Shown: positions 11,140 through 27,990 of the stretch, one piece after another
Layout of the letters: every line of letters begins with the position of its first letter
Numbering within the stretch: position 1 is the stretch's first letter
NCBI GenBank assembly: GCA_030704615.1
Contig: CM060732.1
Span: forward strand, 78,287,053 to 78,351,052
Origin: Takakia lepidozioides
Taxonomy: Eukaryota; Streptophyta; Takakiopsida; Takakiales; Takakiaceae
Reading direction: 5' to 3'
DNA: 64,000 nucleotides
Program-made: the position numbers and the translations under genes
Notes under the pieces: generated by a model
Told to the model about the DNA's origin: nothing
What the model saw: the letters and a program-made list of their open reading frames with translations, nothing else
Database searches by the model: none

Positions 11140-11863
11140 TGTCGCGCACCTCACTTCGGTAAGCTCCCCTTCAAGTCATAGTTACTCGCTTTGATGCGCG
11201 CGCTTGACTCCCAACCTGGCCGCCGGGCCAACTTGGAGCTTCGGCTGCTCACCGGGACATAACGGTCCCCCTTCGCTCTCCCGATAGACCCTCGACTTAT
11301 TTGGGCCTAGTGGAATTCCCTTTGGTAGATGGCAGTCCGGAACAACTCCCCACTCTTTGGTCGCTTTCCGGCTCGCTCGCTTACTCACTAGTTTTTGGTC
11401 ACCAACGGGCTTGCACCGTTCTCGGGGTTACTACTCCCTATATATACTTCTGTAGCTGTCCGCGGGGGTTCCACAAACAGCCATGCCATTTTATGGTGAA
11501 CCCGCACGAAGACCCTCGACTCCCGGTGGTGAGTCGCGGTGAGTCTTGGCCCACTCATCGCGGCCCCAATGGACCGTGATGAGTCCCAAGACTCCCCACG
11601 ACTCCCACCTCGAGGTCTCCACCCCATGGTGAGTCCTATGCCACCCCCACTAAGTCCCGCTAAGCTACCACTACCCCTTGTGGAGCCACCCCCACCGCCA
11701 CCCGGTGTGCGGGGCTCCGCCTAGTGAGCGCCTCCGCCTCCTTGAGTGCTTTGGGCACTCAAGGGTGCTTCAGCCCCCGTATCTATTGCTGCCACTGCCC
11801 CCACCACAGGGGCAACCCCTTCCGTGTCCCGACCCCCTACCCTCAAGGCAAAGGGCCGCGACA
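11140..11863 (-). repeat. 3' LTR of chromovirus (left copy)
   Basis: This 724-bp repeat matches 17388-18111 with about six substitutions seen by eye. It starts TGTCGCGCACC and ends GGCCGCGACA on the plus strand, so both ends are the usual TG...CA. Next to it, 11864-11876 reads on the minus strand as a G-rich GGTAGGGGTG stretch that could be the polypurine tract. Confidence 0.95.
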
Positions 11864-12768
11864 CACACCCCTACCAACAGGGAGTCGATGTCCTCATCGA
11901 CTTGTCCATTTTGTAGAAACGACATCCAAGTTGTGGCGTCCCACATCAAGGAGTTTGTTTCCACACCATGGCGTCCCATGGCAAAGAACCAACCCACACT
12001 CGACTCTACTCTCCACTAGCTAGTTCGGCCGACTTCCTCCAAGTCCCGGCTAGGGGTGGAGCCTCTCAAGCTCCTCCCAGTGCACTCTTCTTGGCCTACC
12101 TCAAGGCCAAGGAACAATCCTCCCCGAGGATCGAATCGCCTTACTGCAACAACATTGCTTGCGACCGCTCATGATGCCGCTTTTGGCATCACCTTGAGCA
12201 AGGGTTCACATGGAACCCTCTTTGACTAGGAAGATAACCTTGAATCAACCGTGCGCCCCAATCACTACAATTGGGTCCGCCTTGGAATGCTGGCCTGAGG
12301 TAACGGGAACACGCCGAAGCCGCACACTACGACTTCGTCCCGAGGCTACACGATTATAGTACGTGAACGGAAGCACGTAGCTTCCGCGTTAGCCCGCACT
12401 ACAAGGCAACCCCCTCAGTAGCGCAGTTATAGTATGCGCACGCGCCAGGTGCGCACTAGCACGTGAACTCCCAAAGAAGGCGCAAGTTGCCTTGCCCCTT
12501 GGATGGGGGTCACCCGATTTCGGCACTACGCAAACACACGATTAACCCAATTTACCTCTCCCACTTTTGTAAGCTAGCATGCATTCTACACACTAGCCAA
12601 CCATACCATGCATCACCATTCCAAACAAAATAGGACGCACAACATTTGGAAGCCATTTCATTTATAGCAAGTTTTGTACAATACAAGTTTTTGCAATCGG
12701 ATTCCTGAGCTAGCTAAGCCGGGCTAAGCATGCATTTCCTCCCCCATGCTCCAAGGTTGATGTCCCCA
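11864..12768 (-). other. Non-coding part of chromovirus between pol and 3' LTR
   Basis: This stretch follows the pol stop (12769-12771) and precedes the 3' LTR in the element's direction. Long open frames here lack family similarity. A possible polypurine tract abuts the LTR. I see no extra gene such as env. Confidence 0.6.
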
Positions 12769-15700
12769 TCAACGCTTCTTTCGCTTTTGAGGTCGCCCTT
12801 CGAACGCTGCAACCGCCTCGGATGCGTTTCCCAATTCTGAGGCACGTACCCAAGATGCCTCCACAATATGATAGCCCTTCCATTTCACGAGATACTCCAT
12901 TTCTCGGTTCCGGAACCTCCTTGACTTAAGCTATGCCTCCACCTCGTACTCAGGTTCATTTTCATGATCCAACAGCATAGGTGGCGGACGCAATACTTGA
13001 TGCCAATTCGGACGTGCTTCATCTTTGAAGTAAGGCTTCAAAAGGGAGACGTGAAATACTGGATGCACCTTGCTGTTTGCCGGTAGCTCCAATTCATACA
13101 CGTCCTCATTCATAACCTTCCGGATGCGAAAAGGTCCCGCATACGGAGGTACGAATTTTGGACTCACTTCCGGAGGTAGTCGGAAATTCTTGATGTTCAA
13201 CCAGACCTCCGTGCCTACCTCAAACTTCACTTCCCTCCGCTTCCGATTCGCCTGCCTTTCATACCGTTTCCTAGCTTTGGCAATGTTGTACTTTGCGAGC
13301 TTCAACAAACGCTCGCGTTCTTCCATTACCGCCGCTACTGCCCGGTTCCTCAACGTCCTGGGCGGCCCCCAACTGTCGGCACCAGAGGTGCTTTTCCATA
13401 GACCAATACGAAAGGGGAGACTCCCGTTGCGGAGTGTTATGTGTTATTATAACAGAACTCTACCGCGTCTAAGTGTTCCACCTAGTCTGATTGGTCTGCC
13501 GACACGTAATTCCGCAAGATCTGCTTCACTACGGAATTCACTCTTTCCGTTTGGCCGTCAGTCGTTATAGGTCGAAAGGCGGTGATCATCTTCAGCTCGT
13601 CCCCATCTTCTTCCAGAGCGTCCTCCAAAATTTACTCGTAAAACTTTGGATCGCGGTCCGAGACGATATCCTCGGGACTCCATGATGCTTTAAGACATGG
13701 GCGAAGTAAAGTCGCCATGTCTCCTGCGCCGTTGCCGTCTCCTTGGTGGGGATGAAATGGCCAATTTTACTTAACCTATCCACCACCACCATGATTGCAT
13801 CAAATCCTTTTGACAGCGGCATAGCAGTCATGAAATCCATCGAGACGCTTTCCCAAGTCCCTTCTGGAATCGGCAAGGGTTGTAACAGCCCCGCTTGCTT
13901 TTTGTACTCGCTCCGGTTTTGTTGGCATGTGGTGCATGTCTTGACATTACTCCTCGGCCTCCTCCCTCAGTTGGGCCAGAAATACTCTTTCTTCAGAGTG
14001 CCGCAGTGCGCTTGGCTCCGCCGTGGCCCGCAAGCGGGCTATCATGGCATTATCTCAAGAGGCTATCTCTGATCCATCCTTCGGCACGTAGAGACGCTTT
14101 TGCTTATATCGGAGCAGTCCATTTTGCAAGTGGAACTGCGATTTAACCCCCTTCCTCAAGTCCTGCATCACGGATTTCGCCAGCTCATCCTTTCGGCAAG
14201 CCTTTCTGATCTTCCTTTGGAGCGCCGTCTCGCCCTGGTACACCAACAAGAGCTGCTGCTTCCTACTTAAAGCATCGGCCACCACATTGTCCCGCCCCGG
14301 TTTGTATTGGATATCCACGTCGAACACCGCCAAAGTATCTTGCCACCTAAGTTGTTTTGGGGACAACTTGGGCTTGCGTGGCAAAATACTTCACCGTGAC
14401 ATTGTCCGTGAACACCTCACTGGGTTAGAACCAACATAGTGGCGCCAAAGCTCAAGACAGTGCACCACCGCCTTCATCTCTTTCTCATGAGTCGGCCACC
14501 GTCGCTCCACTCTATTCAGTTTCTTACTTTCGTAAGCCACTAGACGTCCATCTTGCATCAGTACACCCCCAATTGCGAAGTCCGACGCATCTGTATGAAT
14601 CTCGAACAGACGATCGAACTCCGGGATTTTCAAGACTGGAGCTTCCGCCATCCGCTGCTTTAATTCAGCAAAAGCTTGGCCACAAAAGGTGTTCCATGCC
14701 CAGACCTTGGATTTACACAGAATGTCCGACAGCGGCCCCGCGATCTTGGTGAAATTTCTCACATACTTCCAGTAATAGGAGGCGAGTCCTAGGAAGGATC
14801 GCACTCCCGGGACCGAAGTCGGAGGCTCCCAGTCCAAGATCGCCCTCACCTTTCTGTCATCCATTTTGATCTCATCCTGTGTAATCACATGCCACAAGAA
14901 CTCCACTTTCGTGACCCTGAATTTGCACTTTGAAGCTTTGGCGTACAGCTTCCCTTCCCGCAATTTTTGGAACACCCTTTTGAGGTGCTCCAGGTGCTCC
15001 TCCTTTGTCTTCGAGTACACCAAGATGTCGTCGATGTACACGATCACAAAGTCATCCAACCACTCCTGGAAAAGGCTGTTCATCAGCGTGCTAAAGGTCG
15101 CGGGTGCGTTGGTGAGCCCAAAAGGCATCACCAAGAACTCATACGAACCATACCTCGTCCTGCACGCGGTCTTCTCCTCATCTCCTTCCGCCACTCGAAT
15201 TTGATGATAGCCGGAGCGCAAGTCGATCCGGCTGAAATACTTCGCTCCTGCCAACCGATCGAAAAGGTCGTCGATCCTTGGCAAAGGGTACTGGTTTTTG
15301 ATAGTCACCTTATTCAGAGCCCTGTAATCGACACACATCCGCAGCGTCCCATCCTTCTTGTCTGCGAATAGCACCGGGGCTCCGTAAGGTGACTTACTCG
15401 GCCAGATGTACCCCTTTGACATTAGATCCTTGAGCTGAGTCTTCAGCTCGACCAACTCTCTGTGGCTCAACCGGTAGGGCGCCTTGGCAGGCGGTTCCGT
15501 TCCCGGTATCACCTCAATCTTGTGGTCAACTCCTCTTCGCGGTGGCAAGCCGCTTGGTAAATCCTCCGGCATCACATCTTGGTATTTCTCCAAAATCCCC
15601 TTGATCCAATCTGGGCTCGGCTCCCCATCGCCTTCTCCCTTCACTTCTCTAATGTAAAGCAAAAACTGGGGCTCGTGTGCCTCCTCCACGGCCCACTCCC

Positions 15701-16361
15701 TTGCTGACAGAAGGTTTATTCGCCCTCCCACGGGTTTGGGCGTTTCCGACACTCGTAAGACCTCGCCACCATTCCCACATGGCAGCGTGACTACTCTCTT
15801 GCGGCCATCTATGACCGCTCTGGATTTGCTCAAAAAGGTCATACCCAAAATGAGATCCACTCCATCGATCTTGCAGATTGTGAAGTTCTCACGTCCTTCC
15901 CAACTCCCCAGTTGAAGAGGAACATCAAACGCCAACCTTGTTGCCAATTGCGGTTCTCCTTTGGCAGAACGCACCTCAATAGAGGCCCCCACGTCACTCG
16001 TCGGGAGTCCCAACTTTTGTGCCGTTGCCGGTGTCATGAAGGAGTGCGACGCTCCTGTGTCCACCAACAATGACACGTTAGTTCCGGATATTATCCCATC
16101 CATGAACAGTAACTGACTCCCTTTACGTAAGGCGCCAGTTTCCTGGTACAACTCACAAGAAAATTTGCCTACCTTGCAAGTCCTGGCGACCACCGCTTCC
16201 ACCAAGCGACTGATGGTATCTTCCGACAGCTCTGTGGTCGCCCGAGTCATGTTCAATTGCCGGGGCTTCGTGCACTTCTTGGCCATGTGCCCGGGCTCTC
16301 CGCAATTGAAACACACTCCATCAAAGGTCGCCTTCTGTCCGCCATAGGCCGCTCCACCCAC
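12769..16361 (-). pseudogene. Chromovirus pol (CCHC, PR, RT, RH, INT, chromodomain), frameshifted
   Basis: The 16361-14391 frame (656 codons) has a zinc knuckle [14 protein letters not shown] from residue 17, a protease DTGA with Asp at about residue 101, the RT catalytic YIDD at about residue 442 (15027-15038), and the start of RNase H ([11 protein letters not shown]). The frame then breaks near 14390. RNase H ends and the integrase N-terminus begins in 14384-14055. The integrase core (13876-13592) has the first Asp in MDFMTAMP, but the second Asp block is shifted out of frame near 13670. The C-terminal part (13353-12931) ends in an amber at 12931-12933. Beyond it the frame stays open to TGA 12769-12771 and encodes a chromodomain (MEYLVKWKGY...ASWV). 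The enzyme set is complete in content but not translatable as one product. Confidence 0.9.
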
Positions 16362-16541
16362 TTTTCCTTTCGAAGCACCGGGTGCCGCCTTGACTTGTGA
16401 AGGCCCTCCCTTCGATTTCCACGTGCCATTGTCGCCGCGTGGCCTATCCCACTTCTTTTCCGGTCGGAAGGAGTCACCTTCCCGCCGGGTCTTCTTGTGG
16501 TTCAGCTCCGTACGGCCTTGTCTTTCACCCCTAGGGACATT

Positions 16542-17332
16542 CTAGAAACATTCAGCCCTCTCAATTGCCTCATTCAAAGTCTTGGGTGGCTTCTCCTCCA
16601 ACTTCCGCCTGGCCCATGGGGCCAGTCCCGCCACAAAGTTGAAGACCATTTCTGGTTCTGCCATGTCCGCGACTTCGAGCAACAGCACATTGAAAGCCTG
16701 GACATATCCCCGAATGTCGTCTGTTTGCTTCAAATTCCTCATCTTGTCCCGGGCGAGCCAGGACGCGTTGAGGGGCACAAACTGTCTCTTCATCAATTCC
16801 TTGAACCCACTCCAGTTCAAGGTTTCCGGATTTGGACCTCGGTCGTGAAGGCGTTTCTGCCACCATTGTTGAGCATAGCCCCTCAAATAGGTGGGAGCCA
16901 CTTCCACCCGATCCTCGTCACTCAACTTGGCCGCCCGGAAGTACTGCTCTAGCTCCAGGAGCCAGGTGTTGAGTGCCTTCCGATTTCGGACGCCCTCGAA
17001 GATGCCGGGTTCCTTAGGCTTCACCTTAAACTTCGCCTTAGTGGAAGTGACATAGCCGCCTTCAACACATCTTTCAACGTCCCGCCAAAATGCGCCAACA
17101 ACCCTTCCCAAAAGGCTGCCGGCATGGGAGGCATCTGTTGGTTTGTCGGAGCTCTCAAGGATTCCTCGGGCTCCGACTCCTCGGATTCCTCCCGCTCTTG
17201 AGCGGCCTCGTTTTCAGAAACCTGAATCGCTTCCTCAAACGGCCGCCTCTGTGACACGTCGCCCCCATCGGGCTGACCCGGATCATCATCTTTTGGGTCC
17301 TTCTGCTTTCGCTTTGGCTTGCCCGACCCCAT
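16542..17332 (-). pseudogene. Chromovirus gag, frameshifted
   Basis: Gag forms the particle that packages element RNA. ATG at 17332 starts a Lys/Asp/Glu-rich leader (MGSGKPKRKQKDPKDDD). The conserved retrotransposon gag core lies in another frame, 17050-16542: F-E-G-V-R...ALNTWLLELEQYF, then AQQWWQKRL and the FKELMKRQFVP block. The switch between frames is near 17050. An in-frame stop at 16542-16544 separates it from the basic linker and the CCHC knuckle at 16313, which in related elements belong to the same polyprotein. The type is clear, but the protein is broken at least twice. Confidence 0.85.
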
Positions 17333-17373
17333 GATGAGGCCAATCCCAAGGACGATCGCGTACTGAACTCTAA

Positions 17374-17385
17374 GCTCTGATACCA
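17374..17385 (-). promoter_or_regulatory. Primer binding site, initiator tRNA-Met type
   Basis: The minus strand reads TGGTATCAGAGC two bases after the end of the 5' LTR. This is the standard primer site complementary to the 3' end of plant initiator tRNA-Met, used to start minus-strand DNA synthesis. It confirms the element's direction. Confidence 0.93.
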
Positions 17386-17387
17386 AG

Positions 17388-18111
17388 TGTCGCGCACCTC
17401 ACTTCGGTAAGCTCCCCTTCAAGTCATAGTTACTCGCTTTGATGCGCGCGCCTGACTCCCAACCTGGCCGCCGGGCCAACTTGGAGCTTCGGCTGCTCAC
17501 CGGGACATAACGGTCCCCCTTCGCTCTCCCGATAGACCCTCGACTTATTTGGGCCTAGTGGAATTCCCTTTGGTAGATGGCAGTCCGGAACAACTCCCCA
17601 CTCTTTGGTCGCTTTCCGGCTCGCTCGCTTACTCACTAGTTTTTGGTCACCAACGGGCTTGCACCGTTCTCGGGGTTACTACTCCCTATATATACTTCTG
17701 TAGCTGTCCGCGGGGGTTCCACAAACAGCCATGCCATTTTATGGTGAACCCCCACGAAGACCCTCGACTCTCGGTGGTGAGTCGCGGTGAGTCTTGGCCC
17801 ACTCACCGCGGCCCCAATGGACCGTGATGAGTCCCAAGACTCCCCACGACTCCCACCTCGAGGTCTCCACCCCATGGTGAGTCCTATGCCACCCCCACTA
17901 AGTCCCGCTAAGCTACCACTACCCCTTGTGGAGCCACCCCCACCGCCACCCGGTGTGCGGGGCTCCGCCTAGTGAGCGCCTCCGCCTCCTTGAGTGCTTT
18001 GGGCACTCAAGGGTGCTTCAGCCCCCGTATCTATTGCTGCCACTACCCCCACCATAGGGGCAACCCCTTCCGTGTCCCGACCCCCTACCCTCAAGGCAAA
18101 GGGCCGCGACA
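17388..18111 (-). repeat. 5' LTR of chromovirus (right copy)
   Basis: Same length (724 bp) as the left LTR, about 99% identical. In the element's direction it starts TGTCGCGGCCC and ends GGTGCGCGACA, followed by the primer site. It should supply the promoter. Confidence 0.95.
17687..17694 (-). promoter_or_regulatory. Candidate TATA box in 5' LTR
   Basis: TATATATA on the minus strand about 420 bases into the 5' LTR, in a GC-rich setting. Position and composition fit an LTR promoter. The same motif is present in the left LTR. No start site can be seen from sequence. Confidence 0.5.
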
Positions 18112-18116
18112 ATGAC
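18112..18116. repeat. 5-bp target site duplication, right copy (ATGAC)
   Basis: Matches 11135-11139 exactly and directly abuts the right LTR. Confidence 0.93.
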
Positions 18117-19795
18117 CATCTAGAACGAGTAAGTGCAGTTCTGTAGGGGAAACGTCATCTCCTGTTCTCCGAATACAGGTGATGAAGCGTGAGATCCATT
18201 TCAGAAATAAATAACCTGTCATCCAGGCTTTTGGCTGCATAGCCATTGTAGCTCCATACTCATATCTCTCGATATAATTTCTCCTCATTCTCTTCCCTTT
18301 AAAGATGTAGAAGTTTGGAATAGTTCCCCCACCTGCATTGATAGCCGACAATACAGATAGCCATTCTCTTTCATCTGGCATGACTGAATGGATTGAGCGG
18401 GTTCATTTTTTTACGATAACGAGAGCACCTCCATTTCTGCCTACCTGGGCCCCTGATTCATCGCAATTCCAAATTCGATCAGGTCTATAGTTATGCTTCT
18501 TGTACACATCACTGAGATTATGGTAAAATGATGACACATTGTCTGGACACAGCACTTTAGCCCGGCCTATTCCAAACCCTGTGAGACACGGAGAGCTAAA
18601 TCGGGATGTCGATTCTTGAACCACCTGAGCCACCCCCAACCTGGAATCCCGTTCTTGAATGGTGTTTGACGCTCCTAAGTAATTTTAGCAACCTTCAATC
18701 TAAGCTGAGTGAGTGTGAGAGGGTGACCAAGGTATTGCATGGATTCGATGTAATTCACAATCAATCCTTCTTCTGCTTCTGATAGTGTGGCTTTTGTGCC
18801 CTTCTTCCTGCTCAATGTGACTCCATACAAATGATTACGGAGACTTGTCACAGGTATACTATTAGGTGCCTTGAACATAGATCGAGACCTGTCGACCAGT
18901 TTGGCGAAGCAAGTGACTGCTAGAAGACCGCCGAACTGACAGTTGCAGGTCGAATGGAGCAGGCTCGCGTTCACGAACAGATCCACGATTAGGGATTTAA
19001 GAAAGTGGGCTTGTAGATGGCAAGAGTGGAGAAGAGAAAAGAATGATGGTGTACAGGCATCTAGAGCAGATCTGTATTGACAGGAAACTAATGTAGCATG
19101 GCGTGGTGGCTAGGTGGACCGGACGTAGCCGGTGCTGTGCTTTTTGGTGAGCAGAAAAAGAGATCGTGAGAAGAAGAAAAAGGATCGATCTGCACTGGTC
19201 TATGGTGATAGAATGTGTTGATGCACGGTGTGGTGGAGGGGCGGACTGGACATCGTAGTCTAGTACTGTGCATAGATAGAATGGCATGAGATGAGTACAC
19301 AGGTTGACAGGGAGATCTTTTGAACAAGGAATCAGGCCAGAGTAGGAGTGACGATCACTTGATCGATCTGTGAATTTGTAAATGAGGGAAGTGGAATAAG
19401 AATAGGGCCTTGGCTGGAATTCAGATATAGATGAGAGTCCGGTTGAAACAAAATCCCGAGCAATCAGTTTTCCTTGGAGTTTTGGTAAATTCCCTGTGAA
19501 CAGCAAACCAAGCAAAGCGCCTGAAATTTTGTCATAGTTGGACAAAGAAAAGAGAGTCAGATCTGTTACATATACCCCAATTCTTTGAAGCAGTTTGAAT
19601 TGGCATGCTAGATTCTACACCTAACATAGTAGCTGCCAATGAGAGTGTGCTCCAGTTCCCATTTTTCTTCACTTTCACGGTGACACTGCGTTTTGCTCGA
19701 GGCTTTGGTGGGACCTGTTCGTCAACGTTCACGTCTCCGGCCCCGGTGAGTTTTGAATTTGGATTGCAATTAATGGGATAACTGCCCACTCCCAT
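18117..19795 (-). pseudogene. Pogo/Tigger-like DDE transposase, 5' fragment
   Basis: The ATG at 19795 opens a segment with a basic patch and an HTH-like stretch (NWSTLSLAATMLGV). An intron-like gap follows (about 19540-18990), then the DNA-binding region (18986-18675, with LSEAEEGLIVNYIESM). An amber at 18675-18677 precedes a TPFKNGIPG block typical of CENP-B-type HTH domains. After a frame change the catalytic domain begins: RPDRIWNCDESG carries the first catalytic Asp, then TGA at 18403-18405, PDEREWLSVLSAINAGG, IPNFYIFKG, and LHLLVLDGH with the second Asp. The retrotransposon enters within that DGH motif. The rest of the gene lies at 11134-10391. Confidence 0.8.
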
Positions 19796-19799
19796 GCAA

Positions 19800-20640
19800 T
19801 AACAAATGACGACTGTTTTTGAAATTGAACCGATTTGTTTCTTATTCTAACATCTTAGGAAAGTAAATGTGCCTAACTGTGCCTTAATGTGTTGCCTAAA
19901 TAAAAATCGATTTGCCTTGATGCCATATCATGAAGGGATTGTACTTGTGGGACCAAGAGCTTACTTAGCGTGTACAATATGGCCACTTATGTTAATGAAA
20001 GTTCATTCTTTGCACCTAAAACGGTTGATCTGATGTGGATGGACCATTCTAGGTCCCTGATTGTTTATTTGATGCACATTTATAGGGATCCATTTCAGAA
20101 CGTGGTCTGAATTGGGTCATCTTCCTTAGGGGAGGAAGACATGGGCAGGTGTTCCATACGCCAAGTAGATAACAGGGGGTTTGAACCCCAGACCCACAGG
20201 CCAATACACGACAGGCTTACCACCGGGCCACAGTCCTGCTGTGTAAATTTTGAAAGCTCAGTAATCAACACAATCCGACGGCCAAAAGACCACAAGTAAT
20301 TAGTGCCCATGTTTCGAGATCCAACGCTGCACACCAGGGATCGGAAACAGGTGCCACTTCACGTGGTTTTTAGCCACGTGGCCCGTGTCAAGTGGGCTGA
20401 CCTATCATAAACACGTGGTCCAACCAAGGGGAGATTCGCTGTGATATATATATCGAAACCCTACCCACAATGCAGGGGGAGATGGGGCTTGGCGGATTTG
20501 AACCAAGGACCACCAGGATAACGGAGGGCTGCGTGCTGGAAGCTTCCGAAACAAAATGTGTCGGGACAATTGATCAACGTCGCGACGGAACGGGCGTTCC
20601 TGCCTCCCGGAAACCCGCAACGGCCCTGCTACAGCATCCT
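19800..20640. other. Intergenic, with two tRNA-like repeat fragments
   Basis: No gene is supported. Near 20170-20245 the minus strand reads like a tRNA-derived repeat: a TGGCCCGGTGGTAAGCC stretch resembling an A box and GGTTCAAACC resembling a B box. Near 20488-20515 another GGTTCAAATCC-like B box occurs, also on the minus strand. Both look like SINE remnants. The 3' part probably holds the GAPDH promoter. Confidence 0.45.
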
Positions 20641-21260
20641 ACCCGTCGATGTTGGGTGATCGACGGCATCGGATGCGTGTGGGCTGCCGGCCGGGTATTG
20701 GACCCGAGCCCCCGTCGGGCGGTCCGTCGTCCACGTGCTTGGTCCTTGTCTTGTGCGTCCGAGTGCGTCAGACTGTTTACTTAGTTCGCCCCCAGATCGT
20801 GCTTTTGGAGCTCTGCCGATCCATCTGCATAGAGTGGATTCAGGATCCGAGGATATCCGCGTCAGTTGGAGCGTCTTGTGTTGAGCAGGTAAGTTTTTTT
20901 TTCTCGGATTGTGAATGTTTGCGATGTTTGCGTCGCGAAATCGCGTCTCTGCGGTTTTGCTGGTTTCGAGCTTGGGAGTGAGGATTTGAGAGGTTTCATT
21001 TTTCTTGCGTGGGAGTACCGGCTCTGCAGGGAGCTTGTCCTTGTTTATATTGAGCTCCATTGTATGATTGGTTTCGAGCTGGCGATGACGTTTGGCGGTT
21101 TCGTTTGTCTTCTTCCTGTGACGTCTCTACTGAAGCTGTAGATGTACTCGATATATGTTTGATTCAGTCTCTGGCGTCTTTGCCACAGTCGGAGAATCAT
21201 TTTCTTTGGTGTCTCTGTGCCTATTTCCAGATTGTTGTTCGAGGTAAACAGGTGATAAAC

Positions 21261-26596
<5,336 letters not shown>

Positions 26597-27300
26597 GTGC
26601 ATGTGACACAACACAGCCTTTGGCATATGGGGCTGAGCAATACAAATTGGCACGTCGTTGAAGGGGAGGATGGTAAGTCCCAATGAGACAGGTGCACACA
26701 CCACCAGGCAGACGGAAAGATGAAATACCAACATTTCAAATAATGAGAGATAGTCAAGGAAGAGTAGAGTACTGGAAAACCAGCCCTTGGCTGTGTCATG
26801 GATGCATACACTCTTTGCTTAAAAAACCTCAGTTAAAATCAGTTTTGAAAAGTAGATTAGCCTGGTATCTCATGACCTGAGAGACCAACCACAACCTTGA
26901 GTTTAAGAAGCATCTTTTTGGGTACACAATAAACTGCCAGGGAACAATTGTTCTTGAAGGAAAAGATTTGTAACCAAGGTACTCGGTCAAAGTGTGGCTC
27001 TCATGGGGGTCAAGTCTTGGGATGGTTAGTGAGCGTTTGTCCCAACTTTTTTCTGGGAGTCATAGGCCTGTGCCACCTACTATCATGGTGGAATAGTGAA
27101 TGCTAAATAGCATTTGTTGGCCCTCCCCTTCTAAGGCAGGACTATGCCAAAGGGTTTTGATGCTTAGCACCTATGCTTGTGGTTAAGTTTCGAATTAGAT
27201 AATGACAGGTATTGGGAGTCTTTCATCCATATCTTTAAAGGAATGAAATCATTGGATGAATAGTTTTATGCATGCTTGAGTACGCCTACTAGCCATCAAC
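26597..27300 (+). other. GAPDH 3' flank
   Basis: Probable 3' UTR and downstream spacer. AATAAA-like context occurs near 26927 (acaataaact). I see no further gene. Confidence 0.4.
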
Positions 27301-27510
27301 GCAGGCTGATATACTCGCCCCAAGGAAGACAAGAACTTATATTTGCTCCTATCCTATTTGCTCATTGGTCGCAGGCTGATATTCTCTCCCCAAGGAAGAC
27401 AATAATGTGTATTTGCTCCTATCCTATTTGCTCATTGATCGCAGGCCGATATTCTCTCCCCAAGGAAGACAATGACTAGTATTTCCTCCTACCCTATTTG
27501 CTCATTGAAA
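27301..27510 (+). repeat. Minisatellite, 3 x 70 bp
   Basis: Three tandem units begin with GCAGGCTGAT or GCAGGCCGAT at 27301, 27371 and 27441. Each carries CCCCAAGGAAGACAA and CCTATTTGCTCATTG. The period is exactly 70 bp. Confidence 0.95.
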
Positions 27511-27630
27511 TTTTTGATCCTCAAAATGGAAGACTTCTGATAGGACAGTTGAATTTCACACAGATCTCATAGTAAAGATGGCAGGAAATGAAAAGAAGAG
27601 AGAAAGAGAGAACGAAGGTACTGTTTTTGG

Positions 27631-27990
27631 GGCAATTTCTGCATTAATGTTTGGAAGAAAAGGAAGGCTCCATAACTTCAACTCAACTATCAGGACTTGC
27701 GACACAAGTCACAACCTTTGGGGCAATTTCTCATTATATGATTGGAAAGAACAGGAAGGCTCCATAACCTCAACTCAACCATCAGGACTTGCATCAAATG
27801 TCACAACCTGGATGAACTCAACCATCAAGACTTGCGCCACAAGTCACCTATATGGCACTGATTGCATGCGTGGATTACATGCATTTGTTGGCCCTGCCCT
27901 ACACGGTAGGGACCAGTCACCTATATGGCATTGATTGCATGCATGGATTACATGCATTTGTTGGCCCTGCCCAACAAGGTAGGGACTGCC
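27631..27990 (+). repeat. Two further local duplications
   Basis: A unit of about 90 bp with GGGGCAATTTCT and AGGAAGGCTCCATAAC occurs at about 27631 and 27720. A 73-bp unit with GTCACCTATATGGCA and TTACATGCATTTGTTGGCCC occurs at 27843 and 27916. Neither codes for anything recognisable. Confidence 0.85.

Larger units (their letters stand above)
11140..18111 (-). mobile_element. Full-length Ty3/gypsy chromovirus, LTR to LTR
   Basis: The element is 6972 bp. Both 724-bp LTRs begin TGTCGCG and end CGCGACA, and the element is flanked by ATGAC duplications. It is read on the minus strand: 5' LTR at 17388-18111, tRNA-iMet primer site next to it, gag, CCHC knuckle, protease, reverse transcriptase, RNase H, integrase and a C-terminal chromodomain, then the 3' LTR at 11140-11863. 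The domain order PR-RT-RH-INT is that of Ty3/gypsy, and the chromodomain assigns it to chromoviruses. It sits inside the DDE transposase gene. I count about six differences between the LTRs (about 99% identity), so insertion is recent. Gag and pol nevertheless carry several frameshifts and a stop, so it was probably mobilised in trans. Confidence 0.95.

Noticed and set aside
11301-12174. Several open frames in and next to the LTRs
   Set aside because: Those in the LTR are duplicated in both LTRs and overlap each other on both strands. They reflect GC-rich LTR composition, not genes.
18997-19545. 182-codon minus-strand open frame
   Set aside because: It lies in the probable intron of the DDE transposase, is low in complexity (Ser/Leu/Pro-rich) and has no family similarity.
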